From: Sphingomonas gei
GTDB lineage: Bacteria > Pseudomonadota > Alphaproteobacteria > Sphingomonadales > Sphingomonadaceae
NCBI RefSeq assembly: GCF_004792685.1
Contig: NZ_SRXT01000010.1
Span: forward strand, 48,910-112,909
DNA length: 64,000 nt
Direction: 5' to 3'
A program made the translations under genes and the position numbers. Under the pieces are notes generated by a model. The model was not told the DNA's origin. It saw only the letters and a list, made by a program, of their open reading frames with translations, and ran no database searches. Below, piece by piece: positions 12,001 to 19,274 of the stretch. Within the stretch, counting starts at the first letter, position 1. Every line of letters begins with the position of its first letter.

Positions 12001-15000
12001 CCTGCGGCTGCGGGATCGGTGACGCCGGCGGCGTTGAGCGCATTCTCGTCGAAACGACCGAGCGCGTCGGTCCCGCCGCCGAATGCGTCCGCCAGTCCGT
12101 TGCCGCCCAGATCGGCGGTACGTACCCCAAGGCCGCCGATCACGAGATCGTTGGGAAGATCGTTGCGTTGCATGATCTTGCCGCCACGGAGCGTGATGGT
12201 GCCGCCATTGTAGAGTTTGCCGACGGTCAGGCTCGCCTCGGGGGCGCCGGTGATCGTGCCGCCGGCGAGAATGTCGAGCTCGGTAAGTCCGCCGAGAACG
12301 AGGTGCGCCGCTTTCCGGTCCCACGCTGCATCCATTCTGGTCGGCGTGAGAAGCGACTGTGCCCGCAAGTCCGCGTCGGTGGCGAGCCCGCGGAGCCCGA
12401 GCGCCTGGTCGGCGGTCAGCACCGAGGGCAGCAGCCACTGGGTAAGGTCGAACGTCTCGCCCGCACGCACTTCGAACCGCGTCGTCTCGAGGAACGCAGA
12501 CTTGCCGGCGCGGGCGTTCGTGAAGATGTCGTCGACGATTCGCGAGCGATAGCTGCTGACGTCGAGCGTCCCGAACCCGGTCTTCCGGAAGAAGTCCAGG
12601 CCGATATGCGTCGCGCCTGCGCGATTGTCGGAGCCGAAGCTGATGTCGGGCGCGACCAGGGAGAAGGTTCCGCCGCCGGCGAAACCGAAACCGAGAATCG
12701 AAGCATTGGCTATGTCGACCGTGGCGCGCGGGTCGGGCACCAGGCTGGGCAGGACCGCCCCGCCGAACGGGAGGCTGACCGGAAGCGGCGTGAAGTCGAC
12801 CGACTGGCTGTCGCCGCCGCCGAGCGGCTTGTCCGAATGCGTGGTCTCTCCCGTCAGGCGGCCGCTGTCGGTCAACGACGTTGCCGCATAGACGGTGGCG
12901 GCGGCGAGCGAAACATCGCCGCCCTTGCCGTCGAGGAGGAGACTTCCCGTCGTCGTCGCATAGCCGCCGGACATCACGTTGAGCGTTCCGCTGACGCGCA
13001 CGCTTCCGCTCAGGTCGATCGCCCGGGTGGCGGTATCGAGGCTGGTGCCGATTGCCGAAAAGAAGTTCGGTGCCGCGGTCAGGCTGATGCTGCCGCCGTC
13101 GCGGAAGGCGCCGCCGCGCGGCGCGCCCTGCTCGAGATAGTCGTTGACCCAGAGTCCGGCGGTCGACAGCGCTCCGGTGACGATCACGTCGAACGGATTG
13201 AGCGCTCCGGGATCCGCGTCGTACAGCCGCTCAAGATCGTCGCCCGCGCCAATGCCGTAGAGCCCGGTGCGGAATGCCGATCCATTGGGGTTCGACCGTT
13301 GATCGAGCGAGGCATAGGTCAGCGTACGGGCGTCGATTGATCCCGAGTTGGCCGTGACGAGCCCATCGAACCGGATCGTGCGTCCCGCGGTGACGGTGAG
13401 CGCCCCCCCCGGCGCCAGCGCGAGGTTCGACACGCCCGTGATCCGCAGCTGATCGGGCGTCTGCAGGGTGAACGGCACAGCGCCCGCGAAAGTGACCGAT
13501 CCCTTCGCGTCGAGCGACAGCGAAGACAATCCGGAGCCGCTCAGCATCGAATCGCTCAGCAACAGTTCGGCCCAATCGGATTCCGCCGCTCCGCGCTCGC
13601 CATGATAGACCAGCATGTCGCCGAAGCTTTTGATCGACACGCCGCCGCCCGAAGGCAGTTCGTACGGCGAGCGCTGGAGGCGCCTGACGTCGCCGGCAAG
13701 CTTGCTCGCCAGGCTCGGGCGATCTCCCATGGCGGTCTGGTGCGAGCCGGCAAAGGCATTGCCATAAAAGGTGCCGTCCACCGCCACTGCCGCCGCGTCG
13801 ATCGTCAGCGTGCCCGCATCGCGTCCCTCGTCATAGGCGGCATCGAGCCGTTGTCCCTGGCCCGACGCGCTGAGATAGGTGCGCAGCACGCCGAAGCGGG
13901 GCTGGACCTCGGTGAAGCCGTCGACCACGCCGACATAGACATCGTTCGGATCGGCCTTGCCGATGTCGACGATCCGCCCGTCACTGGCGATCAGCCGGCT
14001 CGTCCGCACCGTTCCCGGGGCATAGCTGGTCCAGCCGCCGGAGAAATCGATCGTCGCGTCGCGCGCGATATGGACGCTGGGTGCAGTCGCGGCGGAGAGA
14101 TTGTCGCGGATGAGCGGCTCCGAGGTCAGCAAGCTGACGCTGCCGCTCCTGGTCATGAATTCCTGGGCAGTGACGCCGATCTGGCTGGCGAGGCTGCCCG
14201 CCTCGATCAACGGCGAGCCGACCCATGCGACGCCGTCCGCGCGCACGCCCGAGAGCCGTGGATCGACGTAGAGCGTCGCGCCGTTGAGCGTGAAATTGCC
14301 ATCGAGCGCCACTTCGCGATAATTGGGGGTGTCGCGCAGTTCGTTGCGCTTGACGGGAGTGATCTCGATCGAATTGCGCGAGGCGGCGAGCTGCACGTCC
14401 TTGTAGCCGCTGACGTCGATCGTCGCGCCGCTGCCGATCTCGATCCGCCCGCGCGGCAGGTTCACCACGGCGCCAAAATTCACGCCGGGCGTCGTCGCGC
14501 CCACCGACACATTCGCTCCGGGCGCATAAATCAGCGCGTTCTGACCCATGGTGAAATTGGTCGAGCGCAAGGCGCCGACAGGCGCGTCGCGCAGCTGGAC
14601 CTGCATGCCGATCTCGAGCTGCGACGTCTTGAAAGTGGCAGGTTGGTTCGCCGAGCCTTGCGGAATGGTCTCGTTATTGTCGTCCGCGATCATTTCGATC
14701 CCGCTCGCTTTCGCGGGATCGGCGCTGCCGCCGAGGAGGATCTCGGCCGCGGTGATCGAGATCTTGCCGTTGCGCGAGACGCTGGTGGTGGTCGAGAGCA
14801 GCCCGCGCGACTCGATCGAGCCGAACTCCCAGGTGCCGAGCGACAGATAGCCGCGCCGCGACTCGATGATGCCGGTTATCAGGATCCGGCCGTCGCCCGG
14901 GATCGGATCGCGCGGCAGCTGGTCCCCGCTTCCACCATAGACGAAGCTGTTGAGCTTGTATCCGCGGACATTGGGGTCGGCGCTGGTCGCCGTGCCGGTG

Positions 15001-16136
15001 GACTCGATGAAGCTCACCGCGCGACCGGCCTGCAGGCTGACTTGTCCCTCGACTGCGCGCAGCGTGCCCGCGCTTTCGATTTCGGGGGCGGCGAGGATGA
15101 GGAATCCGCCGGTGCCGGTGCTCAACTGCGCCCCTGCGTCGACGAGGACGGCACCTTCGACGTCGTTCCCGAACCGGACGACGGTGCCGTTCTGCTCGCC
15201 GAGGCCCGACACCAGCAAAGCCGCGCCATTCGCGTTCTCCAGCGTGACGTCCGCCGTGCGATTGCCGAGGGCGAAAAGACCATTGTCGAGATAATAGTCG
15301 TTACGATCCTTCACCGTCGCGACGCGGTGGTTGATTCCTTGCACCTGGACCGCCGCATTGCCGAGCTCGAGCGTGCTCGCGAGCAGCGAATGGGTGTTCA
15401 CCTGGCTGTTCTTGCCGAAGATGATGCCGGCGCGGTTGAGCACGACGATGGTACCGTCCGCCTTGAGATTGCCGAGGATCAGGCTCGGATCGGTGGCGTT
15501 GGTAACGCGGTTGACCGCAACCCAGCCCGGGCGCGCGACGCCGTTCTCCTTCTGATTGAACTGGAGCGTCGTGTTCGCGCCGACGTTGAACTTGTTCCAC
15601 GAAAGCAAAGCCCGCTCTTTGGTTTGATCGATCGTCACCACGGTACGGCCGTCGACCACGGTCTGGCTCGGCAGTCCCGCCCCTTCCCACGTCTTGAGCC
15701 CCGTCATGTCGGCGGCAGCGCCGGCGCTGACCAGCAACTGGTTCGCGCGCGCGGCGTCGCCGGCCTTGGTCGCCGCGATCGCCTGGCGGATCGCCTCGGT
15801 CGGATCGAGGCCGTCGGAAGATAGGCCGTCGGTCACGCCGGTGCGCGTGACCGCCTGGCGCAAGGAACTCGCATAAGTACGGATCTGCGCGATCCGGGAC
15901 TGGGTCGAGCGCTGGCGCGCCAGCGCGGCCTGCATCGTCGGCGAGCGCAGCGGCACCGCACCGGGCTGTTGTGCCTGGGGCCGCGGCGCGCCCGCCTGTT
16001 GCCGCAGCATCGCGCCCATGGTCTGGGCCCCGGCCGGGGTGCTGCCGAGGCTGCAGGCCAAAGTCGCCACGCTCGCGCCGAGCAGCAGCAGGCGGCGGCG
16101 AGCACGGCCGGACGACGGGACGCGACGAGGGATCAT
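3030..16136 (-). CDS. Giant filamentous-haemagglutinin-type TpsA exoprotein
   Basis: A 4368-residue exoprotein of two-partner secretion, expected to cross the inner membrane by Sec and the outer membrane through the TpsB encoded upstream. Residues 1-38 are a long signal peptide ending AGAQ. The TPS secretion domain lies at about 150-330, including SWNKFNVGANTTLQF and the LNRAGIIFG version of the NPNGI motif. A very long Gly/Ala/Asp-rich stretch follows that should form a beta-helix. The C-terminal third resembles the DUF3739 region of FHA-family proteins. Cysteines are few and paired, with the last pair at 4349 and 4360. I chose the ATG at 16136 (upstream GGAG) over an in-frame start at 16307, because the extra 57 residues are basic and overlap the porin gene. 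Likely an adhesin or biofilm matrix protein; the ligand is unknown. Confidence 0.9.
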   Translation of the reverse strand: MIPRRVPSSGRARRRLLLLGASVATLACSLGSTPAGAQTMGAMLRQQAGAPRPQAQQPGAVPLRSPTMQAALARQRSTQSRIAQIRTYASSLRQAVTRTGVTDGLSSDGLDPTEAIRQAIAATKAGDAARANQLLVSAGAAADMTGLKTWEGAGLPSQTVVDGRTVVTIDQTKERALLSWNKFNVGANTTLQFNQKENGVARPGWVAVNRVTNATDPSLILGNLKADGTIVVLNRAGIIFGKNSQVNTHSLLASTLELGNAAVQVQGINHRVATVKDRNDYYLDNGLFALGNRTADVTLENANGAALLVSGLGEQNGTVVRFGNDVEGAVLVDAGAQLSTGTGGFLILAAPEIESAGTLRAVEGQVSLQAGRAVSFIESTGTATSADPNVRGYKLNSFVYGGSGDQLPRDPIPGDGRILITGIIESRRGYLSLGTWEFGSIESRGLLSTTTSVSRNGKISITAAEILLGGSADPAKASGIEMIADDNNETIPQGSANQPATFKTSQLEIGMQVQLRDAPVGALRSTNFTMGQNALIYAPGANVSVGATTPGVNFGAVVNLPRGRIEIGSGATIDVSGYKDVQLAASRNSIEITPVKRNELRDTPNYREVALDGNFTLNGATLYVDPRLSGVRADGVAWVGSPLIEAGSLASQIGVTAQEFMTRSGSVSLLTSEPLIRDNLSAATAPSVHIARDATIDFSGGWTSYAPGTVRTSRLIASDGRIVDIGKADPNDVYVGVVDGFTEVQPRFGVLRTYLSASGQGQRLDAAYDEGRDAGTLTIDAAAVAVDGTFYGNAFAGSHQTAMGDRPSLASKLAGDVRRLQRSPYELPSGGGVSIKSFGDMLVYHGERGAAESDWAELLLSDSMLSGSGLSSLSLDAKGSVTFAGAVPFTLQTPDQLRITGVSNLALAPGGALTVTAGRTIRFDGLVTANSGSIDARTLTYASLDQRSNPNGSAFRTGLYGIGAGDDLERLYDADPGALNPFDVIVTGALSTAGLWVNDYLEQGAPRGGAFRDGGSISLTAAPNFFSAIGTSLDTATRAIDLSGSVRVSGTLNVMSGGYATTTGSLLLDGKGGDVSLAAATVYAATSLTDSGRLTGETTHSDKPLGGGDSQSVDFTPLPVSLPFGGAVLPSLVPDPRATVDIANASILGFGFAGGGTFSLVAPDISFGSDNRAGATHIGLDFFRKTGFGTLDVSSYRSRIVDDIFTNARAGKSAFLETTRFEVRAGETFDLTQWLLPSVLTADQALGLRGLATDADLRAQSLLTPTRMDAAWDRKAAHLVLGGLTELDILAGGTITGAPEASLTVGKLYNGGTITLRGGKIMQRNDLPNDLVIGGLGVRTADLGGNGLADAFGGGTDALGRFDENALNAAGVTDPAAAGRVITNRELVSRDGADRLIHFLGRLDASQGIVLDDGSVTDLSGVAVFNPRAPFQPGGVQIRAGRVLDGGSVQLRAGLAVSRTTLFGASTTALDSKSFTRRDGAALDISGTSAFLDQTTGLGNFAPYLEWSKAGTISALGGGSLGTTALDARGGVAQAQGGTLEWLRPTLGSDASGGTDYLSAGTIAASGFDSLIARNALTLDGDFSLSLRKSLMVLSQDPATDNLFGPDAEVHVSATAGTHASVGASYVRLASRLGSVQIPQVAVGDASVEFIAGGQGIDLAGGVGFDRSIASVALRTSGDMRLIGVNDGDAGEVAYDGRLIANGDLLIDARRTYATTGTGNLQALLEGRPANVSQPFDIVAAGNHSITFGNTWLDAGAPVPLSAGTHIRVLASRIAQNGYLAAPLGLIELGSNGVVTGPDNIVISNDPTQSLTFGAGSVTTVSGAGLNIPYGSTTDLIEYYFPTIPTPITRLPTGQLNLSAASIVEETGARVDGRGGGDVFAYEFQSGVGGSRDVLDRINRDPFSGNDFDSITGNGYQYADHRQVFALVPVSQANKIAFYDPLYSADYGSAGPVDLYGANAGMTVKLDGAPGVPAGEYLLIPAKYAVAIPGALRLVENSGTGAPLPGQSATMLDGSIVVGGSYGYAGTGIAESSRRGFTVQSRDSFLKYSNIVTTSGSETLVKTAAGKGIARPRLPLDAARVILSPLTELRIAGLFDTRAAEGGQGGQFDLLGANVVIAADDSRQTPGALTVSAPTLAALGATSLLIGGQRRDAADGTTAINASAHSILFKDGVTLDTPELLLAVGGAGSTLTIEDGVTLRASGALGAQPATDYTALTAGSLLRLANGAERLVSRSATGASTIQIGAASISGTSLALDTSGIFAVADEAAIAADRIAISGGAIQFDSSGQAAGQAGVIGAGLEAKLAAARQLTVRSPGAIRFSAGTHRFKGLVLDTATLAGVAGIAADGAVAIDAGDVRLRNAAGSADGCGTAGFCGEASSLTLNAATLSFGANAVRASGFADSVTLAASGGMYVEGKGSFSAGNAALALRAPFLADRALLADPRAQKVRPEYSFLTNAAFTLTAPGGASVPVPTGDAAPGASINIGTKDAPVLSAAIVGSLIRASAGIIDVEAKGDITLSGATLSTPGYEKTFGDSVDAVTVSAGGGTINLLSKSGNLTADAASTLIVDSGTGSAGALNLLAGNGAIRLDATLNPGVQGNRQSSFAYDSGRASFDLSGFVTRYGRLFGGDLAVRSGVGDLALAAGQTLDAKRVSLTADGGRIVIAGTIDTSGVNVAGMTADQARNAAVDGGDIALWGRNGVALAATAKLDTHTSGYADTDSRVASAGDVTIGIESADAAIDIANGAIIDVGARRTQTARGAGETGARLVPQVITDPATGNSVTVYRYAAADAGGIVRLRAPVLGAGEDKVAVSPRGSIQGASTVQLEAFKRYDLDALASSGLYSGISRDANGTLLLDMAASSAAGGKFNPFTENFALADGGSSVVRFIQDFGVTTLDGSSLDGVRLRPGIELASDGSIKTTTQWNLAAASFSPAQLDAALSAGVIEVIPELSTGGQTQYRVVPGQEGALLDRFATFLYRTGGTARGEAPVVTLRAGGDLIVNRSISDGFFSFRDKSNAGYINWQLGGGDRSYSPALQFSCGGATGSCGDIPGYSTGNPGGTRTLTISLSAQAGQGTLLGADRFVNSPLALASNGAAGGGETGDSLGFAELFPLLDGDVAMHSSDLRLVAGAGNALSANPLYVDRALDADMIVAGEYGYRLTATGTVRFDDPLQFRLQRPAGTTPIDFNIGDTLDLSDPTAQLDQLRSDAYTQLNWGNSTGLGADARAAALLYFAGKGYGFSGSPAQPTGITAPLSEIIGFLQSFEPTYVAGLASGRTGYAANRTPPITSYGSADQAYVRSYVRTGDGAIDVAAARDIDLRGAADLTNRDATVYRRPDGTATAAPNYSFGSPAIPSSNASADFSAAAIYTAGARVAKADVSARIAGGGLVSIRPDSPYLDPATEKRDFIPTPRGLSDTQPVLAWGGGDIALAAGRDVLGTRDVWSERFLAAGATNGQISQRWRTGGVGLDTEIGIAPRYFTSGVGALAGGDVTIEAGRDVVELTVALDNGVTTAPTAAGAAMLSFGNGNLALTAGRDILAGRFDVASGTGSIHAERSIGAFGLEPIGVGVGDVIPRQYARIRLADAVVGVSAKGAVTLASASALGVDSAAQQDYNSAGFFSPAAAIGISANEKLEMAPPLLLGNWDYGVQPRLAGGVGGPPPAFIQVLPPTVSLTSLSSNVVLPAEPQQLLYPSSIGQLRLFSDGDLQDLAIAMSDVDPGLLAGAFTSTVSGTPYQFPYVVATTTDAQLRAQHNRRITHSGDAEPVRIYSNGDIVNSAIFLPKQARITAGGDIVDMFFNGQNLTADDVTRIRAGGDIFGTIGSTSDLRPFVRSNNFILGGPGSFILEAGGDVGPFASSVDIEAGPQIYSFAGGVRTIGNEYNPWLTDQGADLQVRFGMAAGADYAALRETYLDPENFAKLDGDLFAQITDAFGNQRPDRSKPIYAPLLAEWLRDHAPEAFAAIFGDAGFASGAALAEAAYGRAEALYRAFVGIDLLRQQDFLINRLYFNEIAEVGNRSGASFQQYIRGYRAIQTLFPASLGYTDNLAPYTLDPSTVSADHPLGEPVRNVVDGQPQKADRIATGSVDLRLATIQTARGGNITILGPGGDMIAGSIVRTAEQAARRASAFGPVLAGLPPALESGRVQSISGTQFLSIPLGYEGLLTLRGGELRAFTDGNFILNQSRAFTQQGGDIVMWSSNGDLNAGQGPKSASNFPPIALRFDENGLSEINSAGSVSGAGIGTFKRTPEDLASDVILIAPVGEVDAGDAGVRASGNVVVAAARVANADNFKAAGDLSGVPSQGITNVAVTPNGANEVQAQLRDVTRAAQPPADGRSIITVDVLGPVTDGRCEDRNRSDDPDCVPGQSIQQ

Positions 16137-16201
16137 TGCAAAACTCCAGGCCGGGAATCGATGAGCAACAGGGACAGAATCGACGGCCCGCCGTCGCCGC
16201 G

Positions 16202-16219
16202 CCGGCCGCCATCGGCCGG
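16202..16219 (-). other. GC-rich hairpin between porin and tpsA
   Basis: A perfect 7-bp stem (CCGGCCG/CGGCCGG) with a CCAT loop sits in the 118-nt gap between the porin stop and the tpsA start, the widest gap in this operon. There is no T-run, so it is more likely an mRNA-stability or partial-attenuation element than an intrinsic terminator. Confidence 0.4.
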
Positions 16220-16254
16220 ATCGCGTGGACGCGGCGCGACGCGACGGCAGGCCA

Positions 16255-18069
16255 TCAGAAGGCCACGCCGAGGTCGACGTGCAGCACGTCGATCGCGAGC
16301 GGTGCATCGACGATCTCGTTGGCGCTCAGCCAGCGCGCGCCGAGCGCGATTCCGTCGAACGGCGCCCATGCGCCTCCGATAACGAAGCCCTGCGCGTTGG
16401 TGCCGCCGAGATGGAAGTCGGAATCAGTGAAGCTGTCGGGAACGGCGTCGCTCTCGAGATATTTGTAGGCCATATTGACCGCCCAGGCGCCTTTGTGCGC
16501 GCGGCGCGGATTGACGCTGAACAGATTGGGATCGCCGATCGAGAGATAGGCGCCATAGCCCTGGTTCCCGCCGACGAAACGCGCCGCATCGGTTGCGTCG
16601 CAGGCGCCCTGAAGCGGATCATTGGCCGGATCCGAGAGCAGGACGTTGTTGAGCGGCGCGCCATCGGGACCCTCGGCACAGATGTTCTTCGGGTCGAATC
16701 CGAAATTGTAGAGATAGTTGCCGCTCAGCCTGGCGACGACGTTTTCGGATATCGGCACGCTCACCGAACCGTTCACATCGAGCACGCGATAGGCGAATTT
16801 GAGCCCCAGATATTGCGGCTGACGCGGATCGTTGGGATCGGGGTTGGCGGTGGTGTCGAACCGCCTCAGGAACATCAGCGTATTCCCCTTGGTCGCGTAG
16901 AGCGGGCGTAGCGCGTCGGTCGAGCATTCGACATTTTCGACCGAATAGATGTCGCACGGTGCCGAGACATGGCCGCGCAAATAAGTGAAATTGTGATACG
17001 CCGCCGCGAGATGTCCCTCGATGCCGCTCCCGAACTTCTTGCGGAGCTCGAACTGGCCGCTGAACATATAGCGATCGCGGAAATTGCGCTTGTCCGAAGA
17101 AGTCGAGGGATAGTCGGCATCCTCGAACATGATCGGGAATGCACCGCCGCGCACTGCTACGGTGAAGTCATCCTCGCCCAACAATTTGGCGAGGTTGGCC
17201 TCACCGTAGAGCCCGTCGAGCGCAAGGTCGGGATCGAACATCAGATCGGTAGTGCGGAAGGGATTGTCGAACCGGCCGAGCATTGCCGTCAGCCCCGGCA
17301 CGAGCTCGCCCTTCACATAGGCATTCTGGAGCCAGAGATCGCGCTTGCGAAAACCACCGGTGAGCGTTGCATTGGTCGAGATCGGCCCGGGATCGTCGCC
17401 GGTCGCGAGCTGGAAGCCGAGCTGGAAGCGCTCGGCGATCGTCGCCTCGACTCCGATCCGCGCGCGGATCTGCATGTTGTTGCGCTTGTCGCGCGTGGTG
17501 TTGATCCGTGGTGCGAGCTGCCGCGTGAGGTCGATCGGCCCGATCTCATTGAATTCGGGTACGTCGATATAGTCCGGCGAATTGTCCGCCGCATAGAAAG
17601 CGGATGCCGAGCGGAAGCGGAAGTCGCCGTGGATCCGGATATTGTCGACCCAGTCGGGCGCAGCCTTGTCGGGCGCAGCCCAGCCTTCGGCTTTGGCCTG
17701 CGCCATCACTTCGGTGCGCAATTCGTCCTTGATCTGCGCGCGAACCGTCTCGGGAACATAGGGGACGCGCACGGTGCCAGGCGGCGGCGGGGGCAAATCC
17801 GCAGCCGCCTGCTGGTTAGACGCCGGTGCAGTCCGCGCCAGCTCTGCACGGGCCTGCGCGGCTTCGGCCTGTGCCTGATCCAGCAACGCCCTACCCTTTT
17901 CCGGCGTCAGCACGCCTTGCTCGATCAGCAGCCGAACGAGGTTCACCATCGCGCTGTCAGACGGCTGCGCCTCCTGTGCCAGCGCGGGCGTCGCCGCCAG
18001 CATGGCGAAAGCCGCCGCGCCGCATCGCCAGCTGCGAACCAATCGGTCAAAGTTTCGATGCCCTGACAT
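16255..18069 (-). CDS. Putative outer-membrane porin
   Basis: A 604-residue outer-membrane beta-barrel of the putative-porin (Porin_5-like) type. It has a signal peptide ending ALAQ at about residue 32. A short helical segment at about 38-85 (VNLVRLLIEQGVLTPEKG, then AQAEAAQARAEL) is typical of the periplasmic N-terminus of this family. A proline-rich linker leads to a barrel of about 450 residues with alternating strands and a final Phe. The start at 18069 follows an AAGGGA box; longer in-frame starts would run into tonB. The gene lies 28 nt after tonB and upstream of tpsA. The substrate is unknown. Co-transcription suggests it serves the TpsA/Ton apparatus, perhaps as a nutrient channel. 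Confidence 0.8.
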   Translation of the reverse strand: MSGHRNFDRLVRSWRCGAAAFAMLAATPALAQEAQPSDSAMVNLVRLLIEQGVLTPEKGRALLDQAQAEAAQARAELARTAPASNQQAAADLPPPPPGTVRVPYVPETVRAQIKDELRTEVMAQAKAEGWAAPDKAAPDWVDNIRIHGDFRFRSASAFYAADNSPDYIDVPEFNEIGPIDLTRQLAPRINTTRDKRNNMQIRARIGVEATIAERFQLGFQLATGDDPGPISTNATLTGGFRKRDLWLQNAYVKGELVPGLTAMLGRFDNPFRTTDLMFDPDLALDGLYGEANLAKLLGEDDFTVAVRGGAFPIMFEDADYPSTSSDKRNFRDRYMFSGQFELRKKFGSGIEGHLAAAYHNFTYLRGHVSAPCDIYSVENVECSTDALRPLYATKGNTLMFLRRFDTTANPDPNDPRQPQYLGLKFAYRVLDVNGSVSVPISENVVARLSGNYLYNFGFDPKNICAEGPDGAPLNNVLLSDPANDPLQGACDATDAARFVGGNQGYGAYLSIGDPNLFSVNPRRAHKGAWAVNMAYKYLESDAVPDSFTDSDFHLGGTNAQGFVIGGAWAPFDGIALGARWLSANEIVDAPLAIDVLHVDLGVAF

Positions 18070-18097
18070 TCCCAATCCCTTTTGCTCGCGGCGTCGC

Positions 18098-18835
18098 TCA
18101 GAGCGCACGCCGACCCCGAACCGTGATCTTGTATGGAAAGGACATTGCCGGCGGCGGCGGGTCGAGCCGCGCCGCGCGCAGGACTTCCACCAGCCGCTGC
18201 AACGTCGCCTCGTCGTCGCGTCCACGCGACTCTATCAGCCGCGCCCCGCTCACCTGCCCTTGCGCATTGACCGTCAGCAGCAAATCGGCGGAGAAGACGA
18301 GCCGATTGAGCCGGTCGTCCCCGGAGACACGCCGTTGCAGCGCGCTGCTCAGATAGCTGCGATAGACGCCCAGCCCCATGCCGCCGCCACCGACCTTCGC
18401 ACCGCAATGGGTCCCGAGGCAGGTCCCCCCGCTCGAAGGCGCGCCGATCCCGCCGCCGGAGCCGGCGCTCAGGCCGAAAGCGTCGTTCCCCGCCTCGGCG
18501 GGAGCGTTGATCGAAACCGGCGCCGCCTGCGGCTGCGGCTGCGGTGCCTTGGGCGCCTCCACCGGGGAAGGCTGCGGCTGCTCGGTCGGCTCGGGGCGCT
18601 TTTCCTTGAGCTCCGGTGGTGGCGGCGGCGGCGGTGGTGGGGGGGGCAGCGGGACGACGTCGATGACCGACTTCGAATCCTCGGTGACCCGCACACCGCT
18701 CACTGCGGTGAGCTGGGTGTAGACGAACCAGGCGAGCAGTCCGAGCAGCAGCAGGCCGACGCCGTAGGGCAGCACCTCGCGGACCGGCGACCGATCCTCG
18801 AATGCTTCGTAGCGCTCGGGCTGCATCGTGGTCAT
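18098..18835 (-). CDS. tonB: TonB-type energy transducer of the TPS operon
   Basis: A 245-residue TonB-like protein linking inner-membrane proton-motive force to outer-membrane partners. One N-terminal membrane anchor lies at about 22-42. A proline-rich periplasmic spacer at about 62-110 includes 11 consecutive prolines, then a Gly-rich stretch with two Cys (TCLGTHCG). The C-terminal TonB domain is at about 158-245. It follows exbD by 6 nt and exbB lies just upstream, forming a complete ExbB-ExbD-TonB set. Its C-terminal domain resembles that of the divergent STN protein at 24056 more than the TonB proteins of the heme locus. Part of the poly-Pro tract is encoded by eight consecutive C residues (G on the plus strand, 18639-18646). 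Confidence 0.88.
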   Translation of the reverse strand: MTTMQPERYEAFEDRSPVREVLPYGVGLLLLGLLAWFVYTQLTAVSGVRVTEDSKSVIDVVPLPPPPPPPPPPPELKEKRPEPTEQPQPSPVEAPKAPQPQPQAAPVSINAPAEAGNDAFGLSAGSGGGIGAPSSGGTCLGTHCGAKVGGGGMGLGVYRSYLSSALQRRVSGDDRLNRLVFSADLLLTVNAQGQVSGARLIESRGRDDEATLQRLVEVLRAARLDPPPPAMSFPYKITVRGRRAL

Positions 18836-18841
18836 GCGAAT

Positions 18842-19252
18842 TCAGGACGCGCCGGCGGGCTTGCCGGTGACCAGGCCCACCTTGTTCAGATCGAGCTGGC
18901 GGCACAGGTCCAGAACCTGCGTCACCTTGCCGTACTGCGCGGTCTGATCGCCCTTGAGCACGATCGGCACGTCGGGATTGCTCGCCTTGGCGCTGCGCAG
19001 CCGGGTCTCGAGATCGGCGAGCGTCACCGGGAAGGCGTCCATGAAGATTTGCCCGTCATTGGTGACCGTGATCGCAATCGTCTTGGGCTGGACCAGGCTC
19101 TGCGCCGCGCTCGCCTTGGGCAGGTCGACCTTGATCCCCTGCACCGACGCGGTCGCCATTAGGATGAAGATGACGAGCAGCACGTAAGCGAGGTCGAGCA
19201 TCGGGGTGATGTTGATGTCGTCATAAGCCTTGCGGCCCTTGTTGATCTGCAT
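18842..19252 (-). CDS. exbD: ExbD/TolR-family biopolymer transport protein
   Basis: A 136-residue inner-membrane protein that, with ExbB, forms the proton-driven motor for TonB. One transmembrane helix lies at about 20-40 in the family signature DINITPMLDLAYVLLVIF. Asp20 is the expected protonatable residue. The periplasmic domain of about 95 residues ends with a predicted peptidoglycan/TonB-contacting fold. It lies 22 nt after the exbB fusion gene and 6 nt before tonB. Its restriction to this operon suggests a dedicated rather than housekeeping motor. Confidence 0.93.
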   Translation of the reverse strand: MQINKGRKAYDDINITPMLDLAYVLLVIFILMATASVQGIKVDLPKASAAQSLVQPKTIAITVTNDGQIFMDAFPVTLADLETRLRSAKASNPDVPIVLKGDQTAQYGKVTQVLDLCRQLDLNKVGLVTGKPAGAS

Positions 19253-19274
19253 GGCGGCTCTCCCCTTTCCGCGC

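Noticed and set aside
9513..13340. A 1275-codon open frame on the plus strand inside tpsA, with similar long frames at 7026-8582 and 13602-15824.
   Set aside because: Arg/Ala/Asp-rich composition without any domain, exactly opposite a well-supported coding frame. GC-rich codon use leaves few stops on the complementary strand.
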